64,000 nt of DNA from the NCBI RefSeq assembly GCF_013114835.1, contig NZ_JAAVLW010000003.1, forward strand, positions 372,001 to 436,000, in the 5' to 3' direction. A model generated the notes under the pieces. That model was given only the letters and a program-made list of their open reading frames with translations, searched no databases and had not been told where the DNA came from. Each line of letters begins with the position of its first letter. The first letter of the stretch is position 1. Origin of the DNA: Bradyrhizobium archetypum. Lineage in GTDB: Bacteria; Pseudomonadota; Alphaproteobacteria; Rhizobiales; Xanthobacteraceae. Shown piece by piece: positions 7,801 to 16,664 of the stretch. Position numbers and translations under genes: made by a program.

Positions 7801-10545
7801 GCGCTGACGACGACGATCCCCGTCACGTTCGCCGATCGCGACCTGTCCGACGTCGGCCACACCGCAGCGATTACCGGCGTGGTGGCTTCCGGCGCGACCG
7901 CGGGCCTTTCGCTCAACGCGACAGCGCTGATCGCACTGCTCACGCCGGGCACGGTGACCAAGGCTGCCGGTACGTCCTCCGGATCCGTTGATCTGTCATT
8001 CTCGGCCGCCTCGACCGCATTCGATTATCTGTCGAAGGGCGAGGTCCTGACGCTGACCTATACTGTCGCGATCGACGATGGCGACGGCGGCGTGACGCCG
8101 AAGACTTTTGTCGTCACCGTCACTGGAACCGACGACGCACCTGTTATTGCCGAGATTGCGCAGCAAGACCTGACCGAGCAGACCAATACGTCGGCGCTGA
8201 CGGCCACAATTCCGGTGACGTTCACCGACGTTGACCTGACCGATGTCGGACATGCCGCAGTCATCACCGGTGTCGTGGCATCCGGCACGACGACAGGTTT
8301 GGCGCTCGGTGAAGCCGCACTGAAGGCACTGGTGACGCCTGGCGAGGTGACCAAGAATGCCGGCTCCTCGGCCGGCTCGGTCAACCTGTCATTCTCGGCG
8401 GCCTCGACCGCGTTCGATTATCTGGCGAAGGGCGAGGTCCTGACTCTGACCTATGCGGTCGCGATCGACGACGGCGATGGCGGCCTGACGCCGAAGACTT
8501 TTGTCATCACCGTCACCGGAACCGACGACGCGCCTGTCATTGGCGACATTGCGCAGCAAGACCTGACCGAGCAGACCGATACGTCGGCGCTGACGGCGAC
8601 GATCCCCGTGACCTTCACCGACGTTGACCTGACCGATGTCGGCCATGCCGCAGTCATCACCGGCGTGGTGGCATCCGGCACGACGACAGGCTTGGCGCTC
8701 GGTGAAGCCGCACTGAAGGCACTGGTGACGCCTGGCGAGGTGACCAAGAATGCCGGCTCCTCGGCCGGCTCGGTCAACCTGTCATTCTCGGCGGCCTCGA
8801 CCGCATTCGATTATCTGGCGAAGGGCGAGGTCCTGACGCTGACCTATACGGTCGCGATCGACGATGGCGATGGCGGGATCACGTCGAAGACGTTTGTCGT
8901 GAACATCACCGGCACCAATGATTATCCCGTCGTCGCAACAGAGGACGTGACTGCCGCCGTGACGGAGCAGGGCGTGCCCACGGGTGATCTGACTGATAGC
9001 GGCACGATTGCGCTGGCGGATGTGGATCTCACGGATGCCCATGAAATCGGATCAACGATTACGGCGTCAAGCGGAGCGCTGGGCGCTTTGTCGGCATCGG
9101 TATATCCGGACACCGTTAACGGTACGGGTGGCATCATCAACTGGACCTACAGCGTTCCGGATTCGGCCGTCGAGTACCTCGCAAAGGGCGCGACAAAGGT
9201 CGAGCACTTCACGATCACGCTGGACGACGGTCGCGGAGGTACGGTCAGCCGCACGATCGATGTCACCATCACCGGCACCAACGATGCTCCCGTGCTGGTC
9301 GCCTCTCAGCCGTCCCTGACGCCGGTCGCGGAGGACGCTACAACGATTGCCGGTCAGACCGTTGCCTCGTTCCTCGGGACCAGCATTACCGATGTCGATG
9401 ATGGCGCGGTGCAGGGCATCGCGATCACCGCCACGACCGGCGCGCATGGCCACTGGGAATATTCCACCGACGGGACCACCTTCTTCGCTTTCCCGGCAGT
9501 GTCGACGACATCCGCCTTGCTGCTGGCTGCTACCGACAAAGTCAGATTCGTCCCCGATGGAGAGGGCGGCGAAACAGCTACGATCACCTATCTGGCGTGG
9601 GACCAAACGACGGGAACCAGCGGCAAGACTGCCGATGCATCATCGGCAGGTGGTTCGGCGGCTTTCTCCGTGACGTCCGATACCGCCACCGTCACGATAA
9701 CGTCGGTCAACGATGCGCCAATCGTGCAGTCCGGCGTATCCACAAAGGTGGCGCAGCTCGCGAACAAGAACGGTGTTGCCGTCTTCGACGGCCAGTTCTT
9801 CTTTGGCAATGACAAGCTCACCGTCACCGATCCCGACGGCGCCCTGCATGGTATCGCCATCACCGGCGTCGACAATGGTGGCGCAGGAGGAAGCTGGCAG
9901 TATCATCTCCCCGGCGGCGGGGATTGGATCGCGATCAAGTTGGCTCCCGGCGACGCGTTATTGTTGTCCGCCGACGCCAAGGTGCGCTTCAGCGGTTCCG
10001 GCAGCGGCGATACCGAGCATCTGACCTTCAAGGCCTGGGACGGCACCGATGGCTCGACCTCTGGTTCGATCATCACGATGCCGTCAGCGACAGGCGGTAC
10101 AACCGCATTCAGCAGCGGAGTCTACAGCGTTGGCGCCAAGAACGACGCGTCGGTCATCAATACCAGCCAGTTCACGGTGGTCGAAGATCGGGCCAACAGG
10201 ACGTTCGCGACCTCGGGCAATGACGTGATCTTCTCGACCGCGCACGACGACGTCCTGAAGGGCGGGGCAGGCGCAGACCAATTCGTGTTCGCCGAACACA
10301 TGGGCAACGACACGATCACCGACTTCCAACCGGGGCAGGACAAGATCGACCTTCTCGCCCACGTCCCATTTACGCCCGGCGATTCCGGTTCCTTCGCTTT
10401 GTGGCTCAACAGCGGTGCGGTCGAGCAGGTAGGCTCGGATACCCTGATTCAGTTCGATGCAGGCAACAGCATCCAGTTGTCGAACCTTGCCAAGGCGAAC
10501 CTGCAGATGAGCGACTTCATCCTCCACCCCGGCGGGCATATCTGA
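4840..10545 (+). CDS. Giant type I secreted protein: FecR-like domain, VCBS/cadherin-like repeats, RTX-type C-terminus
   Basis: A 1901-residue acidic protein with no Sec signal. Residues 1-125 are an N-terminal module found on other large rhizobial repeat proteins; 128-250 resemble a FecR domain (VIGHVTKLTGNA to MGIRGTAVLVEID). An Ala-rich linker follows, around 380-410. From about 430 there are VCBS/cadherin-like repeats, their NDxP-type boundaries near residues 535, 686, 833, 967, 1098, 1229, 1360, 1481 and 1624. The C-terminus has a single RTX-like GGAGAD stretch (about 1803) and a TDFQPGQDKIDLL segment as in type I substrates. It is probably a surface adhesin exported by a type I system, such as the one at 23.2-26.3 kb. 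The GTG start has only a weak GGGG upstream. A role in biofilm or plant attachment is inferred. Confidence 0.85.
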   Translation: MNYAGKFGSGELDPFSGKDFDLGLPSQHGHLSSSGKFHIDKVSTHAPSDAITISDAHLLFSGDFKRSGVDLILTHGDREVVLHDYFKGEKRAALASPDGAHLTGDIVSALSGHTQFAQADGSASAAPAVIGHVTKLTGNATAIRNGVSIILNQGDTVHKGDVVQSGSDSMLGITFIDGTVFGLASNARMVLNEMVYDPNGSDNKSLLSLVQGTISFVAGATAKKGDMKVDTPVATMGIRGTAVLVEIDFEVPGQGAAPPAKFQVLVEPDGTTGSYILFDKTTLTPIATVNRAGTQTVINGQGAVSFQSSVQLSPDAQKIISDVFSLKFSDLNNPNTKLTTNFTDSIVPETLFVKLASNDVVPVTLQSVNIPDKAASGPAPVPTERLVHIPGPPQAAAFGGAATERADVTGNAAVNGTSGIVNYFDINVGDTPSVSTQFSSFIYQNAQGADVTATLTAQQQAAVTAVEVPLVVVQDANGRNFGTATWTYNIADGAFDFLAAGETLKLTYMARVDNNYAPNNETTFVPFTITITGTNDKPTISATGGEITERIGTGNTAVDTVSGTITFGDVDLTDRPVVSAAISATDPFRYYDAEGNDVTAALTPQQLAAVLAVEVPLSVVQAAGNTNNGSATWTYRIEDSKFDFIAKGETLVLNYVAQVDDGHGGVVSIPITVSIQGADVVVIGTNDVPTIEVTSAAFPELVNPEQPNPTRSTALHSVSGTISFTDVDLTDRPVASAAFTSFTYRNAGLTDITSSLTAAQLDAIAAVDVPLTVVQANGNTNNGSASWSYSAADGAFDFLADGEILTLTYTATVDDGHGGVVTKPLTVTVTGSNDTPEITSDAQAATIAERADSYNSATLDTASGAITFTDADLTDTHAVKIASVSASGVMTALADGTVQLSWLSLGPLSDSTGGIKGLQSWSFSAPDSYFDYLAVGETVTLTYTVELDDHHGGVTWQDVVVTISGSNDAPEIADIAQRDLTEPTDTTALTTTIPVTFADRDLSDVGHTAAITGVVASGATAGLSLNATALIALLTPGTVTKAAGTSSGSVDLSFSAASTAFDYLSKGEVLTLTYTVAIDDGDGGVTPKTFVVTVTGTDDAPVIAEIAQQDLTEQTNTSALTATIPVTFTDVDLTDVGHAAVITGVVASGTTTGLALGEAALKALVTPGEVTKNAGSSAGSVNLSFSAASTAFDYLAKGEVLTLTYAVAIDDGDGGLTPKTFVITVTGTDDAPVIGDIAQQDLTEQTDTSALTATIPVTFTDVDLTDVGHAAVITGVVASGTTTGLALGEAALKALVTPGEVTKNAGSSAGSVNLSFSAASTAFDYLAKGEVLTLTYTVAIDDGDGGITSKTFVVNITGTNDYPVVATEDVTAAVTEQGVPTGDLTDSGTIALADVDLTDAHEIGSTITASSGALGALSASVYPDTVNGTGGIINWTYSVPDSAVEYLAKGATKVEHFTITLDDGRGGTVSRTIDVTITGTNDAPVLVASQPSLTPVAEDATTIAGQTVASFLGTSITDVDDGAVQGIAITATTGAHGHWEYSTDGTTFFAFPAVSTTSALLLAATDKVRFVPDGEGGETATITYLAWDQTTGTSGKTADASSAGGSAAFSVTSDTATVTITSVNDAPIVQSGVSTKVAQLANKNGVAVFDGQFFFGNDKLTVTDPDGALHGIAITGVDNGGAGGSWQYHLPGGGDWIAIKLAPGDALLLSADAKVRFSGSGSGDTEHLTFKAWDGTDGSTSGSIITMPSATGGTTAFSSGVYSVGAKNDASVINTSQFTVVEDRANRTFATSGNDVIFSTAHDDVLKGGAGADQFVFAEHMGNDTITDFQPGQDKIDLLAHVPFTPGDSGSFALWLNSGAVEQVGSDTLIQFDAGNSIQLSNLAKANLQMSDFILHPGGHI
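7738..8916 (+). repeat. Three in-frame tandem repeats of exactly 393 bp within the giant gene
   Basis: Repeat units start at 7738, 8131 and 8524, each 393 bases (131 residues). The second and third are nearly identical at the DNA level, for example through the GACCTGACCGAGCAGACC and TCGGCGCTGACG stretches, while the first is diverged. Equal length and near identity point to recent duplication or gene conversion. Copy number could vary between strains. Confidence 0.85.
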
Positions 10546-10621
10546 TCCCGCCCGTGGTCCCGGTGCGGCTCCGCGAGGCTCCACGCGTGCCTGACCCACC
10601 GATGCGTGCTATCCAAAGCGC

Positions 10622-12847
10622 ATGAAGCTCCGGGCCCTACCGAGGTGGTTCAAGCGGCGCATCGGCTATGCCCGGCTGCTGTGCCTTGCGCTACTGATCG
10701 GGTTTGCCGCGCTTCGCGTCGCCGATCCAGCGCCGGTGGAGGAAATCCGCGTCCGGACCTTCGATTTTTTCCAGCGCATCGATCCGCGCCAGAAGACCGC
10801 GCGGCCGGTCACCATCGTCGATATCGACGAAAAGAGCATGGAGAAGCTCGGGCAGTGGCCGTGGCCGCGGACGCGGCTTGCAGATCTCATCACCGAACTG
10901 ACGAGGTTAGGCGCCGTCGTGATCGCGTTCGACGCGGTGTTCCCGGAGCCAGACCGCCTCAATCCCGCCTTGGCGGCGGACACCTTCCGTAATCTCGACG
11001 AGGAAACCCGCGCCAAGCTGCGCACCTTGCCGAGCAACGACCAGATCTTCGCCGACGCTATCCGCAAGTCGCGCGTCGTGCTCGGCGAATCCGGCCTGCC
11101 GGAGGAAATCGCAGCCCTCGACAAGACGTTGCCAGTCACGGGGCTCGCGATGCTCGGCGAAGAGCCGCAACGCTTCATGTTCGATTTTCCGGGCCTGTTG
11201 CGCAACGTGCCGGTGCTGGAGCACGCCGCCGCCGGACGCGGCCTGTTCACCATCAAGCCCGAACGCGACGGCATCGTGCGGCGGGTGCCGATGATCATGC
11301 AGGCGCAGGGCCAGACCATGCCCTCATTGACGTTCGAGATGCTAAGGGTCGCCAGCGGCTCGGGGACCATCCTGATAAAGGCTGAAAGGGCCGGCATTAC
11401 CAGTATCGGCGTCAAGGGCTTCCAGATTCCGACCGACCATAACGGCCAACTCTGGCTTCACTATGCTCGTAACGATGCCTCAATCTACGTTCCGGCGATC
11501 AACGTGCTGGAAAAGAACGTCGCGCCCGACATGATCGCCGGCAAGCTGGTGCTGATCGGCACCTCGGCGGTCGGCATCAACGACATAAAGACCACGCCGG
11601 TTGCGCCCGCCATGCCTGGCGTGGAGATCCACGCCCAAGTGCTTGAGAGTGCACTGACCGGTGCGCTGATCTCGCAGCCGATCTACGGCATCGTCATCGA
11701 ATTCGCCACCGCGCTCTTGGTAGGACTTCTGGTGATTGCGTTCGCACCTCTGTTCGGTCCGGTCTCACTGGTCATTGTCGGCAGCGTGTTTGCATCCGTG
11801 CTGGTCGGAACATCGGCGTATTTCTACGTCCAGCACCGCCTGCTGATCGATTTCACCTATCCCTTGATGTCGACCACGGCGATTTATCTGACGCTGATCT
11901 TCTCTGCCTTCGTGCGCGAGCAGGCGCAGCGCCGGCAGATCCGTTCCGCCTTCGGCCAGTACCTGTCGCCGGCACTGGTCGAGCAGCTCGCGCAGTCGCC
12001 GGAAAAGCTCGTGCTCGGCGGCGAGGAGCGCGAGATGACCATCATGTTCTCCGACATGCGCGGCTTCACCTCGATCTCGGAAACCTACAAGAGTGATCCG
12101 CAGGGGCTCACGGCGCTGATGAACCGCTTTCTGACGCCGCTTACCAACGCCATCCTCGACCGCAAGGGCACCATCGACAAATATATGGGCGACGCCATCA
12201 TGGCGTTCTGGAACGCGCCGCTCGACGACGAGGACCACGAGATCAACGCCTGCGAGGCTGCGCTCGACATGCTGGATCGCGTCGACGAGCTCAATCGGGC
12301 GCGCGAGCAGGAGGCAAAGGAAGAGGGACGTCCGTTCATTCCGCTCAACATCGGCGTTGGTCTCAATACCGGCATTTGCGTGGTCGGCAACATGGGCTCC
12401 GACCAGCGTTTCGACTATTCCGTGTTCGGCGACAGCGTCAATTTGGCCTCGCGCCTCGAAGGGCAGTCCAAGGAATACGGCTTTCCGATCATCGTCGGCT
12501 CCACGACCGCGCTTGCGGTCAAGGACCGGTTCGCGATTCTCGAACTCGACTTCATCATGGTGAAGGGCAAGAAGGAGCCGGAGGTGATCTACGCCATCGC
12601 CGGCCGCGAGAACGTCGCGCAGTCCGGCCGCTTTCAGCGCCTGCGCAATCTGACGATCGAGATGCTCGCCTGCTATCGCAATCGCGACTGGGAAGGCGCG
12701 CTGGCCGCGATCGAGCGCGGCCGCAAGACCGACGAGGCAAATGCGCTGGAGCTGCTCTACAATTTGTATGAGGCGCGCATCCGCGGCTATATCGAGAACC
12801 CGCCGCCGGAAGACTGGAGCGGCGCATTTGCGCTGCTGACGAAGTGA
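10622..12847 (+). CDS. CHASE2 sensor class III adenylate/guanylate cyclase
   Basis: A 741-residue membrane protein. An N-terminal membrane helix (about 18-34) is followed by an extracytoplasmic CHASE2 domain (about 40-340), three closely spaced membrane helices (about 355-430) and a cytoplasmic class III cyclase domain (about 460-640). The metal-binding aspartates are D478 (MFSDMRGF) and D524 (DKYMGD). The purine-contacting Lys520 is present, the second specificity position is Ser (YSVFGDSVN), and the transition-state Asn and Arg are in SVNLASRLE. This fits ATP to cAMP. CHASE2 ligands are unknown in general. It begins 76 bases after the giant repeat-protein gene on the same strand, so co-transcription is possible. 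A tail of about 90 residues follows the catalytic domain. Confidence 0.88.
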   Translation: MKLRALPRWFKRRIGYARLLCLALLIGFAALRVADPAPVEEIRVRTFDFFQRIDPRQKTARPVTIVDIDEKSMEKLGQWPWPRTRLADLITELTRLGAVVIAFDAVFPEPDRLNPALAADTFRNLDEETRAKLRTLPSNDQIFADAIRKSRVVLGESGLPEEIAALDKTLPVTGLAMLGEEPQRFMFDFPGLLRNVPVLEHAAAGRGLFTIKPERDGIVRRVPMIMQAQGQTMPSLTFEMLRVASGSGTILIKAERAGITSIGVKGFQIPTDHNGQLWLHYARNDASIYVPAINVLEKNVAPDMIAGKLVLIGTSAVGINDIKTTPVAPAMPGVEIHAQVLESALTGALISQPIYGIVIEFATALLVGLLVIAFAPLFGPVSLVIVGSVFASVLVGTSAYFYVQHRLLIDFTYPLMSTTAIYLTLIFSAFVREQAQRRQIRSAFGQYLSPALVEQLAQSPEKLVLGGEEREMTIMFSDMRGFTSISETYKSDPQGLTALMNRFLTPLTNAILDRKGTIDKYMGDAIMAFWNAPLDDEDHEINACEAALDMLDRVDELNRAREQEAKEEGRPFIPLNIGVGLNTGICVVGNMGSDQRFDYSVFGDSVNLASRLEGQSKEYGFPIIVGSTTALAVKDRFAILELDFIMVKGKKEPEVIYAIAGRENVAQSGRFQRLRNLTIEMLACYRNRDWEGALAAIERGRKTDEANALELLYNLYEARIRGYIENPPPEDWSGAFALLTK

Positions 12848-12855
12848 CGCGGGCT

Positions 12856-12943
12856 CGTCATGCGCGGGCTTGACCCGCGCATCCATCACTTCAAAAGAAT
12901 CTTGCGAAGGAGATGGATTGCCGGGTCAAGCCCGGCAATGACA
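12856..12943. repeat. Palindromic intergenic repeat, family A
   Basis: CGTCATGCGCGGGCTTGACC at the left and the inverse GGGTCAAGCCCGGCAATGAC at the right enclose a variable middle. The same pattern occurs at 16515, 44281 and 62600. It separates the convergent cyclase and solute-binding-protein genes and could form a bidirectional terminator-like hairpin. Confidence 0.8.
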
Positions 12944-13027
12944 GAATCGTAGTGTGGGCAAAGCGAAGCGTGCCCGCGTACTGATGGTGGGCACGGCGCT
13001 GCACGCCTTTTGCCCTCCCTACAATTC

Positions 13028-14641
13028 CTACTCCAATCCAATCTGCGTCAAATCCTGGAACCAGTGTTGCGCCTGCACGAACTTTTTCACTTTGGGCGAC
13101 AGCGCGTGCGGGTTGGTGTCGTGCACCACCCACACCAGCGTGGCGTCGTCGACGATCGCGGCGTGCGCCTGCGCCAATAGTTCATCCTGTTTGGCGACGT
13201 CGAAGGTCTGCTTGGCCTCTTCGATCAGCGCATCCACCTTTGGATTCTTATAGCCGCCCCAGTTGACACCGACCGGCGCGATTTGGCCGGAGTGGAAGAA
13301 GCGCACAATGGCGTAGAGCGGATCTGACGTGACGTAGGCGATGTTGTTGGAGGTGATGTTCGCGTTCATCTCGTCGGCCGCGCCCTTGCGCCACGCCGTA
13401 TATAATGTTTCGAGTTCGACCACCTTGAAATCGATCTCGATGCCGATTTCCTTGAAGCTCTGCTGCAGGAATTCGTTCATCGGCAGCGACAGCATCTGCC
13501 CGGTGCCGCCCTGCGCGATGATAAAGGTCGTCTTCAGCGGCTTCTCCTTGGAGTAGCCGGCTTCCTGAACGAGCTTCTTCGCCGCTGCGACATCATACTT
13601 CAGTTCGAACGAGGGTTTGCCGAACCACGGGCTCGACGGGTCGACCTGGCCCTTGGCGGGCTTTGCGAGGCCGTTCATCAGGCCGACCACGGCATCGCGG
13701 TCGATCGCAAGGTTCAGCGCCTTGCGCAGGCGGATGTCGGTCCAGGGCGAGCCGGGCAGCACGCTCAGATGATAGTTCCAGACATGCGGCGTGACGTTGT
13801 CGACGATCTTCATGCCGGCGGATTTGAGCTGCGGCACCGCATCCGGTGCCGGCGTCTCGATCAAATCGACCTGTCCGGCCAATAGCGCATTGGTGCGCGT
13901 CAGCGCTTCCGGCATCGGCATCAGCACGATCTTGTCGGCCTTGGGAAGCCGCTTCTTGTCCCAGTAATCGGCGTTCTTGGTGAGCTCGGCGAGTTCGCGC
14001 GGCACGAGCTTTGTGAGTTTGAACGGCCCGGTCCCGGAGGGCTGGCTCGCGAATTTGTCCCAATCCTTGCCGAGCTTCTCATATTGTGTGGGGCTGGAGA
14101 CCAGGAACCAGAGCATCTGGTACGGGAAGAATGAATCGACGGTCTTGGTGGTGATCTCGATCGTATTGTCGTCGATCTTGGCATAGCTCGCCACCGAGGG
14201 CAGGCGCGTCTTGACCTGCGCGCTTTGCCGCTTGTCGAACTGCGGTGCCTTGTCGTTGAGCACCTTGTCGAGATTCCAGATCACGGCATCGGCATTGAAG
14301 TCGCTGCCGTCGTGAAACTTGACGCCCTTTCGCAAGGTAAAGCGCCATTTCTTCTTGTCTGAAACGTCGACCTTCCATTCGGTCGCAAGTCCCGGCACCA
14401 GCTTGCCCGGCCGGTCGGAGACGTCCATCTCCCAGGCGACCAATGGATCGTAGATCGTGTAGGCGGAGAACTGATAGGCGCCGGCGCCGCGGTCGGGCTG
14501 GCCGGTGGTCAGCGGAATGTCCGCCATCGATATGCCGTAGCGCACAACGGTCTCCGCTTGCGCCGAAATTGTGGGCAGGCCAGGAGAAAATCCGAGGGTG
14601 AATGCTGTGGCAGCAAGAAGCATCGAATTTCGGATGCGCAT
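13028..14641 (-). CDS. Peptide/nickel-type ABC transporter substrate-binding protein (SBP family 5)
   Basis: A 537-residue periplasmic binding protein with a signal peptide ending near ISAQAE (about residue 29). Family 5 features include LVPGLATEWKV, the KFHDGSDFNADAV motif (around 110-120), and the C-terminal ALSPKVKKF tail. Such proteins bind oligopeptides or other small molecules and deliver them to DppBC-type permeases. GGAG lies nine bases before the ATG. It is transcribed away from its paralogue at 14839 and from the permease operon, and no other transporter gene is on its strand here, so it probably shares the permeases encoded at 16.7-22.2 kb. Its ligand is unknown. Confidence 0.85.
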   Translation of the reverse strand: MRIRNSMLLAATAFTLGFSPGLPTISAQAETVVRYGISMADIPLTTGQPDRGAGAYQFSAYTIYDPLVAWEMDVSDRPGKLVPGLATEWKVDVSDKKKWRFTLRKGVKFHDGSDFNADAVIWNLDKVLNDKAPQFDKRQSAQVKTRLPSVASYAKIDDNTIEITTKTVDSFFPYQMLWFLVSSPTQYEKLGKDWDKFASQPSGTGPFKLTKLVPRELAELTKNADYWDKKRLPKADKIVLMPMPEALTRTNALLAGQVDLIETPAPDAVPQLKSAGMKIVDNVTPHVWNYHLSVLPGSPWTDIRLRKALNLAIDRDAVVGLMNGLAKPAKGQVDPSSPWFGKPSFELKYDVAAAKKLVQEAGYSKEKPLKTTFIIAQGGTGQMLSLPMNEFLQQSFKEIGIEIDFKVVELETLYTAWRKGAADEMNANITSNNIAYVTSDPLYAIVRFFHSGQIAPVGVNWGGYKNPKVDALIEEAKQTFDVAKQDELLAQAHAAIVDDATLVWVVHDTNPHALSPKVKKFVQAQHWFQDLTQIGLE

Positions 14642-14838
14642 GAATTAAGCTCCATCGGGCGGGGTTGGAGCTGAAAAATGCAAGCTTGGTGCCAGATGGA
14701 GCAGAGAACCTGCGCTTGCATGCGCACTCACCGTGAGTTGTGCGGCTATTGGCCCCTGGCGAAGCGCCTTCCTTGGCACAGGCGTTGCATGCCTCTGCAT
14801 AAGAATTAGTCACTCTAGTCGAGAAGGAATTGCTGCAT

Positions 14839-16497
14839 ATGCGTAACCAGAAATCGAGGAAGACGGCCACCGCGTGGCTGCTGGCGACGGCGCTGGTGGT
14901 CGGTCTGCCGCAACTCGCAACCGCCGAAACGGTGCTGCGGATCGGCATGACGGCCGCCGACATTCCGCGCACGCTCGGCCAGCCCGATCAGGGTTTTGAG
15001 GGCAACCGCTTTACCGGGCTGACCATGTATGACGGGCTGACGATGTGGGACCTGTCGTCGGCCGAGAAGGCGAGCGTGATGATTCCCGGGCTCGCGACCG
15101 AATGGAAGGTCGACGAGGCCGACAAGAAAAAGTGGACCTTCAAGCTGCGCCCCGGCGTCAAGTTTCACGACGGCAGCGACTTCAATGCCGACGCCGTGGT
15201 CTGGAATGTCGAGAAGGTGTTGAAGCAGGATGCGCCGCATTTCGACCCCAGCCAGGTCGGCGTCACCGCCTCGCGCATGCCGACATTGGCTTCCGCCCGC
15301 AAGATCGACGACATGACGGTTGAATTGACCACCAAGGAGCCGGACAGCTTCTTGCCGATTAACCTGACCAATCTGTTCATGGCGAGCCCCGCCAAGTGGC
15401 AGAAGCATTATGACGCCGCCGAAGGCGCCGATGCCAAGGCGAAATCGCAGGCCGCCTGGGCGGCGTTCGCCAAGGACGCCTCGGGCACCGGTCCCTGGAA
15501 GATGTCGAAATTTACCCCGCGCGAGCGGCTCGAACTGGTCAAGAACGAAGGCTATTGGGACAAGGGCCGCGTCCCCAAGATCGATCGCATGGTGCTGCTG
15601 CCGATGCCGGAGGCCAATGCCCGCACCGCGGCGCTGCTGTCCGGCCAGGTCGATTGGGTCGAGGCGCCGGCACCTGATGCCGTCAAGGAAATCAAGGCGC
15701 GCGGCTTCCAGCTCCAGGCCAACGAATCGCCGCATGTCTGGCCGTGGCAGTTCTCGCGCATCGAAGGCTCGCCCTGGAACGACATCCGTGTCCGCAAGGC
15801 CGCCAACCTCTGCATCGATCGCGAAGGCCTGAAAGAGGGCCTGCTCGCCGGCCTGATGGTGCCGGCTACCGGCACCTTCGAGCCCGGCCATCCCTGGCGC
15901 GGAAAGCCGACGTTCGAGATCAAGTATGACCTCAAGGCCGCGCAGAAGCTGATGCAGGAGGCAGGCTACGGCCCGAACAAGAAGCTGACGGTGAAGACGC
16001 AGACTTCGGCCTCGGGCTCAGGCCAGATGCAGCCTTTGCCGATGAACGAATACCTGCAGCAGGCGCTGGCCGAATGCTACTTCGACGTTCAGCTCGACGT
16101 TATCGAGTGGAACACGCTGTTCACCAACTGGCGCCGCGGCGCCAAGGACCCGACCGCCAACGGCGCCAATGCCACCAACGTCACCTATGCGGCGATGGAC
16201 CCGTTCTTCGCGCTGGTGCGCTTCCTGCAGTCATCGATGGCCCCTCCGGTCTCGAACAATTGGGGCTATATCAACAACCCCAAGTTCGACGAGCTGGTGA
16301 CCAAGGCGCGCCAGACCTTCGACCCCGCGGCGCGTGACGCAGCGCTCGCCGAACTGCACGCGGCCTCGGTGGACGATGCGGCGTTCCTCTACGTCGCCCA
16401 CGACGTCTCGCCGCGCGCGATGAGCCCGAAGGTGAAGGGCTTCGTGCAGCCGAAGAGCTGGTTCGTCGACTTCTCGCCGGTGTCGATGGCGCCGTAG
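14839..16497 (+). CDS. Peptide-type ABC transporter substrate-binding protein (SBP family 5), paralogue
   Basis: A 552-residue binding protein, clearly paralogous to the divergent one at 13028-14641: shared MPGLATEWKV-like and KFHDGSDFNADAVVWN segments, the same TPAPDAV/APAPDAV and ENLPMNEYLQQ-type motifs, and the same end. The signal peptide runs to ATAET (about residue 29). I prefer the ATG at 14839, which has AGAAGGAA at good distance, over a TTG nine bases earlier that sits directly on that site. It is first in line with the permease and ATPase genes that follow after a repeat, so it is probably the principal binding protein of that importer. The substrate is unknown; the amidase pair in the operon hints at an amide. 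Confidence 0.86.
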   Translation: MRNQKSRKTATAWLLATALVVGLPQLATAETVLRIGMTAADIPRTLGQPDQGFEGNRFTGLTMYDGLTMWDLSSAEKASVMIPGLATEWKVDEADKKKWTFKLRPGVKFHDGSDFNADAVVWNVEKVLKQDAPHFDPSQVGVTASRMPTLASARKIDDMTVELTTKEPDSFLPINLTNLFMASPAKWQKHYDAAEGADAKAKSQAAWAAFAKDASGTGPWKMSKFTPRERLELVKNEGYWDKGRVPKIDRMVLLPMPEANARTAALLSGQVDWVEAPAPDAVKEIKARGFQLQANESPHVWPWQFSRIEGSPWNDIRVRKAANLCIDREGLKEGLLAGLMVPATGTFEPGHPWRGKPTFEIKYDLKAAQKLMQEAGYGPNKKLTVKTQTSASGSGQMQPLPMNEYLQQALAECYFDVQLDVIEWNTLFTNWRRGAKDPTANGANATNVTYAAMDPFFALVRFLQSSMAPPVSNNWGYINNPKFDELVTKARQTFDPAARDAALAELHAASVDDAAFLYVAHDVSPRAMSPKVKGFVQPKSWFVDFSPVSMAP

Positions 16498-16514
16498 GAG
16501 AGTACTACCTCAGC

Positions 16515-16599
16515 CGTCATGCCCGGGCTTGACCCGGGCATTCACGCCTTTCCTGCTGTGGCCAAGACGTGGATGGCCGGGACAAGCCCGGCCATGACG
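16515..16599. repeat. Palindromic intergenic repeat, family A
   Basis: CGTCATGCCCGGGCTTGACC and its inverse GGGACAAGCCCGGCCATGACG flank a short variable centre. It lies between the binding-protein gene and the first permease gene. Hairpins here often lower readthrough and would explain high expression of the binding protein relative to membrane components; this is inference. Confidence 0.85.
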
Positions 16600-16664
16600 A
16601 CATATAGTTTGCGTCACCAAGCCACCTTCTCCCACAAGGGGAGAAGGGAAGAAGAGAGTCGCTC

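Noticed and set aside
4840..10545. Reading the giant protein as a TonB-system regulator because of the FecR-like domain
   Set aside because: There is no Sec signal or anti-sigma helix, no sigma factor or TonB receptor gene nearby, and the rest is type I secreted repeat protein.
12856..12943. Tandem hairpins considered as CRISPR repeats
   Set aside because: The copies are single, far apart and palindromic with no regular spacers.
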